Assembly (NCBI GenBank): GCA_016719785.1
Contig: JADJYJ010000017.1
Coordinates: 186,001 to 250,000 of the forward strand
DNA: 64,000 nucleotides
DNA from: Candidatus Amarolinea dominans
GTDB lineage: Bacteria > Chloroflexota > Anaerolineae > SSC4 > Amarolineaceae
Direction: 5' to 3'
Shown: positions 16,584 to 23,856 of the stretch, piece after piece
How the letters are laid out: each line of letters opens with the position of its first letter
Position numbering within the stretch: position 1 is the stretch's first letter
Translations under genes and position numbers: made by a program
The notes under the pieces: generated by a model
Database searches by the model: none
What the model was told of the DNA's origin: nothing
The model's input: the letters and a program-made list of their open reading frames with translations, nothing else

Positions 16584-18331
16584 ACCAATCAGACAAGATC
16601 ATTGGCATTGACCTGGGCACCACCAACTCGGTGCTGGCAGTGATCCAGGATGGGTTGCCGGTGCTGTTGCCGGTCAACGGCGAACGGCTCCTACCGTCGG
16701 TCGTGGGCATTGCGCCGAGCGGCGAGGTCGTGGTGGGCACCCCGGCACGCAACCAATGGGTGGTTGCGCCCGAACGCACCGTCCGCTCCATCAAGCGCAA
16801 GATGGGCAAGGCCAAAACGGTGGGCATGGCCGGGCAGACCTACACGCCCCAGGAGATTTCGGCTTTCATCCTGAAGGATATGCGGGAGGCGGCGCAGGCT
16901 GTGCTGGGCGGGGACGTGCGGCGGGCGGTGATCACGGTGCCGGCGTACTTCGATGAGACGCAGCGCCAGGCCACGCTGGAGGCCGGGGAGATCGCCGGGC
17001 TGATAGTCGAGCGCATCATCAACGAGCCGACCGCTTCGGCGTTGGCCTATGGGTATGGGCTGGCGGGCGATCAGCATCTGAAGGTGCTGGTCTACGACCT
17101 GGGCGGCGGTACGTTCGACGTCTCGATCATCGAGCTGCACTCGGGCGTGGTGGATGTGCTGGCGACGGCGGGAGACAACCTCCTGGGGGGCGATGATTTC
17201 GATGAGCGTCTGGCCGCGATGCTGGCGGATGAGTTTGCCGAGGAGCACGACATTGACTTGCGCCAGCATCATCAGGCCTGGGCACGCTTGCTGCGCGCGG
17301 CGGAGGAGGCCAAGATCGAGCTTTCCTCGGCGCCCTTTGCCGAGATCAAGCTGGAGTACATCCTTACCCGAGACCGGAAAGGCTACCCGCTGCACATCCA
17401 ACGTGAAGTGGAGCGGCCCGAATTCGAGGAGTTGATCGCCGATCTGTTGGGGCGCACGATCACGTTGGTGCGCAAGGCGTTGGAGGATGCCAAGCTGCGA
17501 CCGAATGATATCGAGCGCGTGCTGCTGGTGGGTGGCTCGACGCGTATCCCGGCCGTCTGGGAGTTGATCGTGGCGCAGATGGGGCAAGAGCCGCACATCG
17601 AGATTGATCCCGACGCGGCCGTTGCGCTGGGCGCGGCCGTTCAGGCTGGCATCATCGCCGGCGAGGAAATTGACGCGATCCTGGTGGACGTAACGCCGTA
17701 CTCACTCGGCATCGAGACCGCCCAGGTTGGCTATGGAGGCCGGCTCTACGCCGATCTTTTCACCCCCCTGGTGCGGCGCAACACCACGGTGCCAGTGCAG
17801 AAGAGCCAGATGTTCACGACGATCGTTCCGGGCCAGGAGCAGATTCGCATCAACGTCTACCAGGGAGAAAACCCAACGGCCTCGCAGAACGTTCTCCTGG
17901 GCGATTTCATGATCGAGGGTCTCAAGCCCAATCGGCCTGACGGCTTGAGCGAGGTGACGGTCAACTTCCATCTCGACGTCAACGGTATCCTGGATGTCAC
18001 TGTCGTGGAGCGTCAGAGCGGCAAGCGCGTCAGCGAGCAGCTCAAAGCCAGCCGGCAGCGGCTCAGCCCCGACGACATTGCGCGCAGCCAGGCGAAGTTG
18101 GCCGCCGCGTATACCGAGATGGAAGCTGACGAGACCTTCGATCCCGGCGTGGCCGCGCTGTTGGATCGGGCGCGGAAGACGCTGGAGCAGCCCGACCTGA
18201 GCGCCGGGCTTGCCGATGACATCGCCGGCGCCGTCGCCAACATCCGCCATGCCGTTGCCGAAGAGGACGATGCGCAGGTAGAAGCGTACTGCGATGAGTT
18301 GATTGACTTGCTGATGGAGGTCGAGGGATAG
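16580..18331 (+). CDS. Hsp70-family chaperone (DnaK/HscA-like)
   Basis: 583 residues, start coupled to the GrpE-like gene (ATGA). The ATPase domain has IGIDLGTTNS (phosphate 1), YDLGGGTFDVS near 172-182 (phosphate 2) and LLVGGSTRIPAV near 317 (adenosine). The substrate-binding domain follows with VTPYSLGIE and DVNGILDVTVVE. At 583 residues it is shorter than DnaK (~640) and has a short lid without the acidic EEVD-like or disordered tail. With its own J, GrpE and TPR partners it is likely a specialised, not the housekeeping, Hsp70. Client unknown. Confidence 0.93.
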   Translation: MNQSDKIIGIDLGTTNSVLAVIQDGLPVLLPVNGERLLPSVVGIAPSGEVVVGTPARNQWVVAPERTVRSIKRKMGKAKTVGMAGQTYTPQEISAFILKDMREAAQAVLGGDVRRAVITVPAYFDETQRQATLEAGEIAGLIVERIINEPTASALAYGYGLAGDQHLKVLVYDLGGGTFDVSIIELHSGVVDVLATAGDNLLGGDDFDERLAAMLADEFAEEHDIDLRQHHQAWARLLRAAEEAKIELSSAPFAEIKLEYILTRDRKGYPLHIQREVERPEFEELIADLLGRTITLVRKALEDAKLRPNDIERVLLVGGSTRIPAVWELIVAQMGQEPHIEIDPDAAVALGAAVQAGIIAGEEIDAILVDVTPYSLGIETAQVGYGGRLYADLFTPLVRRNTTVPVQKSQMFTTIVPGQEQIRINVYQGENPTASQNVLLGDFMIEGLKPNRPDGLSEVTVNFHLDVNGILDVTVVERQSGKRVSEQLKASRQRLSPDDIARSQAKLAAAYTEMEADETFDPGVAALLDRARKTLEQPDLSAGLADDIAGAVANIRHAVAEEDDAQVEAYCDELIDLLMEVEG

Positions 18332-18402
18332 GCGGCCCGCAAGGTCACACGTTTGTCAAGGACGGTGAAACCGCCCGGCAGTTCTTCGACGATACCGTGT
18401 TG

Positions 18403-19014
18403 TCAGCGCGAGGTGCGCGCTCGTCTCAGGACCTCAGCGAGAACGGCGGCGATGTTCCAGGCATCGTCGCCGGCGCGGTGGTGAACGCCTTGCAGGGGCA
18501 GCCCCAGCGCCGCCAGCCCCTCACGCATCCCCACCTCCCGTTTGCGCCCCAACGCCACGGCCAGCAGCGTCTTGACGTTGAGGTGTCCCGGCCCAAAGGG
18601 ATAGGGGATGCCGAACTCGGCGCAGTTGCGCGTGAACTGCTGGCGGTCGTAGTCGCCATAGCTGGCCCACAGCCGACCGGACGCCTGAAACTCCTGCACG
18701 AGCACCTGGCAGACCTGCGCCAGAGGAATACCGCCATCCACATCGGCCTGCGTGAGCGTGGTCAGCTCTGTGCAGAAGGCGCTGATCGTCGAACGGATGG
18801 GACGCACCAGGATATCGCGACGTTCGACGCGGGCCAGGGTTGCCACATCCAGCAAGCACAGCCCGATCTCGATGATCTCGCTGCTCTGGCCCGGCGGTGG
18901 CTCGCCCTGCCAGCAGGTGGCTTCGACATCAACGACGAGAATGTGGTCTAGTTTTCGGGTCATAATGTGGGCAAAGTTGCTCAGAATCGTGGTGTCCAGA
19001 ATGAACATCGGCAT
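18403..19014 (-). CDS. DEDDh 3'-5' exonuclease with a PIN-toxin stub fused at the N-terminus
   Basis: 203 residues as read from the ATG at 19014. Residues 1-17 (MPMFILDTTILSNFAHI) look like the first strand and helix of a PIN-domain toxin, and then the sequence switches to an exonuclease whose own start is probably M18 (ATG at 18963). The exonuclease has D29-x-E31 (VVDVEATCW), D121/D123, and H179-x4-D184 (HHRAGDDAWN), the DEDDh set of the ERI-1/epsilon type, acting on RNA or DNA 3' ends. The ATG at 19014 sits 3 nt after the antitoxin stop, where the PIN toxin would normally begin. So a toxin gene was probably deleted, leaving its first codons in frame. Confidence 0.8.
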   Translation of the reverse strand: MPMFILDTTILSNFAHIMTRKLDHILVVDVEATCWQGEPPPGQSSEIIEIGLCLLDVATLARVERRDILVRPIRSTISAFCTELTTLTQADVDGGIPLAQVCQVLVQEFQASGRLWASYGDYDRQQFTRNCAEFGIPYPFGPGHLNVKTLLAVALGRKREVGMREGLAALGLPLQGVHHRAGDDAWNIAAVLAEVLRRARTSR

Positions 19015-19017
19015 GGC

Positions 19018-19488
19018 TCAAGTCCGGTTTTTACCCTGGATGGTTTCGTATTCCGCCTGCGCCTCATGGATGCTCAACGCCCCCATGCGCATTGGTAACC
19101 CGAACCGATTGAAGCGCGCCAACAACTCGAAACGCGACATGTTCAGCAAGGTGGCTGTCCGGCCCAGACTGATGTCGCCAGCGAGATAGGCAGCGATGAT
19201 CATGTTCCAGGCTTCCTGCACATCGCCGGCTGCCGCCGCGACCCGCGCCTGCACCGCTGTCTCTGTCAGGCCAGCCGGCGGTAAATCAGGATTGTTGACC
19301 GGCGCCGACATTTGGCTGCGAAAGGTCGCCGCCGCACGTAGGAGACGATAATCCAACACATCTACGATCGCGACCTGTTCGGCGCCATAGCTTTCAATGA
19401 AAACGGCCTGCCCACGCTGCGCCTGCTCGATTGCCTGGCGGGTGCGCCGCGCCAGATCTGTCCGGGAAATCGTCGAAGTCATCGTCAT
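19018..19488 (-). CDS. Phd-like plus UPF0175-type antitoxin, toxin partner lost
   Basis: About 156 residues. AGGAG at 19493-19497 serves either ATG 19488 (4 nt gap) or ATG 19482 (10 nt gap). The N-terminus (ISRTDLARRTRQAIEQAQRG, then AVFIESYGAEQVAIVD) resembles the Phd/YefM DNA-binding fold. The C-terminus (AYLAGDISLGRTATLLNMSR and FELLARFNRFGLP) is a UPF0175-type helix-turn-helix. Such proteins bind a downstream PIN-domain toxin and repress their own operon. Here the downstream toxin survives only as a 17-residue stub, so the antitoxin is an orphan. Its promoter lies in the dispersed block 19531-19620. Confidence 0.75.
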   Translation of the reverse strand: MTMTSTISRTDLARRTRQAIEQAQRGQAVFIESYGAEQVAIVDVLDYRLLRAAATFRSQMSAPVNNPDLPPAGLTETAVQARVAAAAGDVQEAWNMIIAAYLAGDISLGRTATLLNMSRFELLARFNRFGLPMRMGALSIHEAQAEYETIQGKNRT

Positions 19489-19530
19489 CGGTCTCCTGAC
19501 ATCCAAATCTTACGTACAATTAGTAGGGAG

Positions 19531-19620
19531 ATTGTACTACGATCAACTCCTGGCTGCAAACAACAGCAATTCCAAACGTAACCGCATTTTTCGCCGCGCA
19601 GAGGTCGCAGAGGAATCGCA
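19531..19620. repeat. dispersed promoter-bearing repeat, copy 1
   Basis: Minus-strand TTGCAG, 17 bp, TACAAT forms a likely promoter for the antitoxin at 19488. The block recurs at 49720-49757 (upstream of another antitoxin-like gene) and at 54203-54287. The copies share GATTGTACT, CTGGCTGCAAAC and, in two of three, AATTCCAAACG and GAGGTCGCAGAGGA-like tails. Confidence 0.75.
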
Positions 19621-19660
19621 CTTTGTTTCGGAGTTCGATGTGTCGCCGCGCTTCTTGTGA

Positions 19661-19930
19661 TTGGATGTGCGCCAAATTGGAATACCAGAATTGTTTACAT
19701 CCGGTTTGTTGGAACCCACGCCGATTCCTCAGCCTTCACCTGTGGCGGCGCTGGAATACTATTTGGAAAGTCGTGGCTTAACGCGCAAAGCGTTGAAACC
19801 TTTCATCGGCTCTGCGCAGCGCGTGTCAGAAATCATGAACCGTCGTCGTCGCCTGACACTGACGATGGTTCGTCGTCTCGAGGCCGGGACCGGCATCCCG
19901 GCCTCTGTCCTGATTCAACCCTATCGGCTG
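19661..19930 (+). pseudogene. C-terminal remnant of a HigA-type antitoxin
   Basis: The frame from TTG 19661 encodes VAALEYYLESRGLTRKAL, GSAQRVSEIMNRRRRL and IPASVLIQPYRLA, the Cro/C1 HTH of HigA antitoxins, which normally ends at this point. The expected ~50 N-terminal residues are absent and no HigB toxin precedes it. Downstream the frame runs on without meaning over the antisense of the next gene. No ribosome binding site is evident, so it is probably not expressed. Confidence 0.6.
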
Positions 19931-20008
19931 GCGACGGGCGTATCATCTGCTGAACCGGCCGGCTGGCTGGCCCGCGCCAGCGATCCAAACGCCGAAGGGA
20001 CAATCGGG

Positions 20009-20400
20009 TTACGAACGCCGCCATTCGCCAGGAGTGTCGCGCAGCGACGAGTGGATACGCTTCCAGGGGCGTTCGAAGCGTTCGACGTTCGACGATCCCC
20101 CAGCCGCAGACCCATGCTGATGTCTACCGGGCATCCGTTGCTGGCCGTGATCAAGATGACCCTGCTGCGTCGGGCGAACTCCAGTGCGTTTTCGATGCGG
20201 GCCGGGAAGCGGTCTAGAACCTGTTGAATGATGACGCTAGATGGCTGATCCAAAGGAGCAACGATGGTGAGATCCACATCTTGCGTCGTACGAGGTTCGC
20301 CCCACCACTGCACGGCCATGCCCCCGATCACTGCGTAAGGTAGTCCCAGAGTCCGGAAAAACTGATGGATCTCCCAAGCGGCTGCTTCTTGCTCGTTCAT
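20009..20400 (-). pseudogene. nucleotidyltransferase (AbiEii/MNT-like toxin) with internal deletion
   Basis: Start ATG 20400 overlaps the upstream stop (ATGA). The N-terminal half is intact: PYAVIGGMAVQWWGEPRTT, D41-V-D43 metal-binding pair, and VILITASNGCPVDISMGL. Then the expected ~80-90 residues are missing, and an alternative frame gives VERFERPWKRIH, which resembles the usual C-terminus, before a stop at 20009. The annotated frame itself runs on to 19921 with nonsense sequence. Family members act as toxins that transfer nucleotides to tRNA or protein; the missing part makes activity doubtful. Confidence 0.6.
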
Positions 20401-20687
20401 GGCGCCTTGTTAGTCTCTGCCATCAGATCGAGTGCACGCCGAACAGAGATCAGACCCTCTACTTGCCAGAGATCAAGCCGGTCGAGGTTGCGGTGCATCT
20501 CAGGGCGTTCGTTGAAGCCTCTCATCAGATCGCGCCAGATTGCCAGCGCTTCCGCGCGGCTCATCTGCGCCAGTATTGCCTGGCGTTCCGTCTCGATCAC
20601 CTTGTTTGCCAGCGCGTAGCCGGCTAGAACCTCGCGAATAGCCACTGCGTCCAGTCTTGGCTGCGAGTCGAATGGGTACTCAGTCAT
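20397..20687 (-). CDS. small helical partner of the nucleotidyltransferase (antitoxin-like, unknown family)
   Basis: 96 residues from ATG 20687; a TATACT (minus strand, 20713-20708) lies ~20 bp upstream. The sequence is mostly helical (AIREVLAGYALANKVIETER, ALAIWRDLMRGF) with LDLWQVEGLISVRRALD at the end. Its stop overlaps the start of the nucleotidyltransferase, as in two-gene toxin-antitoxin cassettes, so it is a candidate antitoxin. I do not recognise the family. Confidence 0.6.
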   Translation of the reverse strand: MTEYPFDSQPRLDAVAIREVLAGYALANKVIETERQAILAQMSRAEALAIWRDLMRGFNERPEMHRNLDRLDLWQVEGLISVRRALDLMAETNKAP

Positions 20688-20818
20688 AGCTCGACATCTC
20701 CACGGCCAGTATACCACATCCGACCCGTTCCCGCACGTCTGCTGACGCATCCAGCACTACGCCGATTACCGCGCTGCAGCCCCGGGCGTGACGCCCACCT
20801 CAATCATCGTCCATGACC

Positions 20819-21001
20819 TCAACGCAGCGTCGCCATGACCGGCGCCAGGCCGCTGGCTGCGTCGGGCGCATCCAGCAGCACGCCGATCACCGCGCCGCCC
20901 TCGTCAAGCATCACGCCGTTGACCTCCACGGTGCGCAGGACGCCTGTATAGTTACGATTTCGCTTCGTCATATCAGGAGTATAATACTCGTCAGATGACA
21001 T
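20819..21001 (-). CDS. small hypothetical protein, doubtful
   Basis: 60 residues (or 50 from the second Met at 20971). No family is recognised. The C-terminal coding part (VIGVLLDAPDA) has a diverged second copy at 20741-20790 (minus strand VIGVVLDASAD), so this looks like a duplicated gene fragment. No ribosome binding site is visible. Confidence 0.25.
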   Translation of the reverse strand: MSSDEYYTPDMTKRNRNYTGVLRTVEVNGVMLDEGGAVIGVLLDAPDAASGLAPVMATLR

Positions 21002-21029
21002 CTGCTATCGCTCTTGCTTGCAGATGTCA
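20996..21029. terminator. inverted repeat at the 3' end of the GH94 gene
   Basis: TGACATCTGC (20996-21005) pairs with GCAGATGTCA (21020-21029) around 14 nt, overlapping the GH94 stop at 21027. There is no U run, so it may only protect the 3' end of the operon transcript. Nearby GAGTATAATACTC (20978-20990) is a separate palindrome. Confidence 0.4.
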
Positions 21030-23849
21030 CCCTTCATCAAGCTCTATGTCGAGACGCAGCGCTGCCGGCGTGCCCAGGGCGGCGATGACCTCCCTGGCAA
21101 TGCGGACACCTTGATCTACGCGTGCGCCCGGCAGGTCAACGCCATCCGCGGCAATCCGTCGAATCGCATACGCGCCGAACTCAAGCCTGCGCGGGTTGTG
21201 GTAGACGATTTCGATCTGGCGCCCTGCAAACTGCGCGGCCACAGCCGCCTGGCCCCGCTCATCGAACTGCGCCGCGACCAGCTTCGGCGCCAGCACCAGG
21301 TCGCCCAACTCGCCCCGCACGCCAAACACCTCATTCAGCAGCGTCAGCAGATACCAGCTTGCCGAGCCGGTGAGCCACGGGTACAGGCCGCGGCCCCGCT
21401 CGCTGATGTATTCCGGCAGGCCGGGGTAAATGCGGGCAGTTGCGAAGTCGGCGCAGTGCTGGTAGATGCCGTCCAGGACGCGGAAGCCCTCATGCACCAG
21501 GCCCCGCCGGTAGAGCGCGTTGGCGTACATCACCGCCATGTGGCTGAACATGGCGCCGTTTTCCTTGTGGCCGAACGCAAAGCCGAAGCAGCGGCCAAGA
21601 TTGAACTGCATCCCGCCAAAGTCGGTGTTCAAGCGGTAGCCGCCCAGGCGATGTTCGTACAGGTAGCGATCGGCAGAACGAACGATTGCTTGCGCCTGCG
21701 TATCGGAGGCGATGCCGCCCATCAGCGCGAAGACCTGCCCGGTCAGCGTCATGCGCACACCGTGCGGGCCATCCCCTTCGACACGCTGGCCGTCGTTGTC
21801 GTAGTAGCCGTTGAACCAGCCATACCCGGCGCGGTCGGTGATCCACTCGTGCTGGCGCAGGTGGGCCGTGAGCCAGTCGGCTTTGGCGGCCAGGTCGCGG
21901 CCCAGGTCGGCCGGTCTGACCTTGATCTTGTCGCCGGAAATGGTGTGACTGCACGTTGCGAAATATCGGTGCAGGCGATCCTGCCTGGCCGTGACGTCGG
22001 CGTAATTGACCGGCTCGGCCAGGGTGTCGAGCAGCGGCAGCAGTTCGGCGGCCAGTTGCACCTCGGTCACGCCCAGCCGGCCCAACGCCAGCACGAGCTG
22101 GCCCAGGTCGGCCAGGTTGCCCGCGTAGAGCGCGCTGAACGCCACGCTTTCTCCCCGCTCGCGGGCCATGTCCATGCCATCGTTCCAGTCGGCGCCTTCC
22201 AGCAGGATGTTGCCGGCCGCGCCCGCGTTGAAGAACGCGGTCAGGTGCTGCACCAACAGGTGTTCGAGCACACTGCCGCGCGCGATTGCGCCCGGCCGCG
22301 TGCGCAGCAGCGTACCCTGCTCCGCTGACCAGGCTTCATCATGCGCCTGACAGCGGTTGATGTGCGCGTCCTTGAAATAGGTCTGCTCCTGGAGCAGAAA
22401 GCCCAGGTCGCCGCTACGGTCAATGTACAGCCGCGTCGTCAGGTAGGGCCAGGCGCCGTGATCCATCCAGACGCGCGGGATGTTGTTGCGGTCGGCCATA
22501 AATTCACCGGGCCGGCTGCCGATGATGGTCGCGTTGCTGCCGTCCATGCGCACGCCCGCGAAGCTGCTGAACAGCAGGTCATGCACCGGCTCCGGCTCCA
22601 ACATCAGCAGCGCCAGGCAGTCCTGCCAGAGATCGCGCCAGCCGCGGCCCCCGCGGCCGTAGTCGTGATAGGGCACGAACGAGTTGCCGAACAACCGGCG
22701 CAGGAACGGCTGCACCGTCACCCACTTCAGCCAACCATCGAAGCGGGGATCGGCGGTGTGGAAGGCCAATGGCGCCACCTTCGCCTGCCAGTGCGCGCGC
22801 GTGCGGTCAAGCCATTCGGCGAAACGGGCCGCGCTGCCGTAGCGTTGGACCAGTTCATTTATACCGGCTGAAGCCTCGATTCCGGATTGCTTGAAACCAT
22901 CGGCTATGCCGGCTGAAGCCTCGATTCCGGATTGTTTGAAACTGTCGGCCAGCACGGCCAGGATCAACACGTAGGCGCGCGACTCGCCTGGGCTTAGCGT
23001 GACATCGGCGAAGCGCAGCGCGCCGATTGCCTCATAGCCGTCTACGGCGCTTCCCGCAGGCGCGCCGGTCATGCCTTGCTGCACCACGGCCGCGGGCCAT
23101 TCCAGGTTGCCGCCCTCGCCGATGAAATCCTCGACCACGGGGAAAAAACTGCGCGGCGGCGCGCCGTCTCCTTCCGCGCCCAGCACCGCGTAGGTGACCG
23201 TATTGGGCCGGTGACCGCGCTCGTCGAAGGTGAGGGTCGGCTGCACGGTCACGCCGTGGCGGACGGTGCGGATGCGGTGCAGCAGCGAAGTGACGTGCCG
23301 GTGATCGCGCAGGTTGTCGGCCGAGCGGCCGTAGATGGGGACGGCCGCGGTGGGGGTCAGCGTGAGCGGTCTGTCGCCGGTGTTGGTCAGCACGACCTGC
23401 ATCAACTCCACCTGGTCGGAACTGGCCGGAACGAAGTTCGTCACCTCGGCGCGCAGCCCGGCGGCCCGGCTCTCACGAATGACCTTGTGCCACAGCATCC
23501 CGGCTTCCAGCGCAACGTCCTGATTTTCCGCATCCCCCGCCTCTGCCAGTTGCCGGGCGGAGTTTCCCGTGGCGGACCACGGCCCATACCCGGCGATGCG
23601 AACCCAGAAGTTGCGCGCCGAACGGGTGTTGTGCAGATCTTCGACCGAAACCGGGAGGGTCAGAAAACTGTTCTGCCCCGTCTTGCAGTCGCCATGCAGC
23701 GTTGGTGTGACCACCGACATCATGCCGGCCTCGTTGACCAGCGGAAAGTAGAGGTAACTCGTCCGGTGCGGCGCGTCCAGGCGAAACGCGCCGTCATTGT
23801 CAATAAAACGCCAGCCGGTTTTCATGTCTTCGGTCATGGTTTTTGCCAT
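21027..23849 (-). CDS. GH94 glycoside phosphorylase (cellobiose/oligosaccharide phosphorylase type)
   Basis: 940 residues from ATG 23849; GGAG of the ribosome site overlaps the upstream stop codon (TAGGAG), so translation is coupled to the preceding phosphorylase. The layout is GH94: N-terminal beta-sandwich (MMSVVTPTLHGD onward), linker, and an (alpha/alpha)6 barrel with LLEGADWNDGMD near residue 552, whose Asp is the general acid, plus GYGWFNGYYDNDGQ and a small C-terminal beta domain. These enzymes break a beta-glucosidic bond with phosphate in the cytoplasm, giving glucose 1-phosphate. Residues near 300-330 contain a perfect-looking 15-residue tandem duplication (FKQSGIEASAGI twice). Exact substrate is uncertain; the neighbours suggest beta-1,3- or mixed-linkage oligoglucosides. 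Confidence 0.85.
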   Translation of the reverse strand: MAKTMTEDMKTGWRFIDNDGAFRLDAPHRTSYLYFPLVNEAGMMSVVTPTLHGDCKTGQNSFLTLPVSVEDLHNTRSARNFWVRIAGYGPWSATGNSARQLAEAGDAENQDVALEAGMLWHKVIRESRAAGLRAEVTNFVPASSDQVELMQVVLTNTGDRPLTLTPTAAVPIYGRSADNLRDHRHVTSLLHRIRTVRHGVTVQPTLTFDERGHRPNTVTYAVLGAEGDGAPPRSFFPVVEDFIGEGGNLEWPAAVVQQGMTGAPAGSAVDGYEAIGALRFADVTLSPGESRAYVLILAVLADSFKQSGIEASAGIADGFKQSGIEASAGINELVQRYGSAARFAEWLDRTRAHWQAKVAPLAFHTADPRFDGWLKWVTVQPFLRRLFGNSFVPYHDYGRGGRGWRDLWQDCLALLMLEPEPVHDLLFSSFAGVRMDGSNATIIGSRPGEFMADRNNIPRVWMDHGAWPYLTTRLYIDRSGDLGFLLQEQTYFKDAHINRCQAHDEAWSAEQGTLLRTRPGAIARGSVLEHLLVQHLTAFFNAGAAGNILLEGADWNDGMDMARERGESVAFSALYAGNLADLGQLVLALGRLGVTEVQLAAELLPLLDTLAEPVNYADVTARQDRLHRYFATCSHTISGDKIKVRPADLGRDLAAKADWLTAHLRQHEWITDRAGYGWFNGYYDNDGQRVEGDGPHGVRMTLTGQVFALMGGIASDTQAQAIVRSADRYLYEHRLGGYRLNTDFGGMQFNLGRCFGFAFGHKENGAMFSHMAVMYANALYRRGLVHEGFRVLDGIYQHCADFATARIYPGLPEYISERGRGLYPWLTGSASWYLLTLLNEVFGVRGELGDLVLAPKLVAAQFDERGQAAVAAQFAGRQIEIVYHNPRRLEFGAYAIRRIAADGVDLPGARVDQGVRIAREVIAALGTPAALRLDIELDEG
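22861..22954. repeat. 45-bp tandem duplication inside the GH94 gene
   Basis: Two copies, offset by 45 bp (GGCTGAAGCCTCGATTCCGG begins at 22866 and 22911), encode a repeated 15-residue segment. It keeps the frame and sits in the linker between domains. Confidence 0.85.
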
Positions 23850-23856
23850 TCCACTC

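Noticed and set aside
20994..21090. Short plus-strand gene after AGGAG at 20975
   Set aside because: The frame runs antisense through the GH94 C-terminus and encodes an Arg/Ser-rich peptide without domain support.
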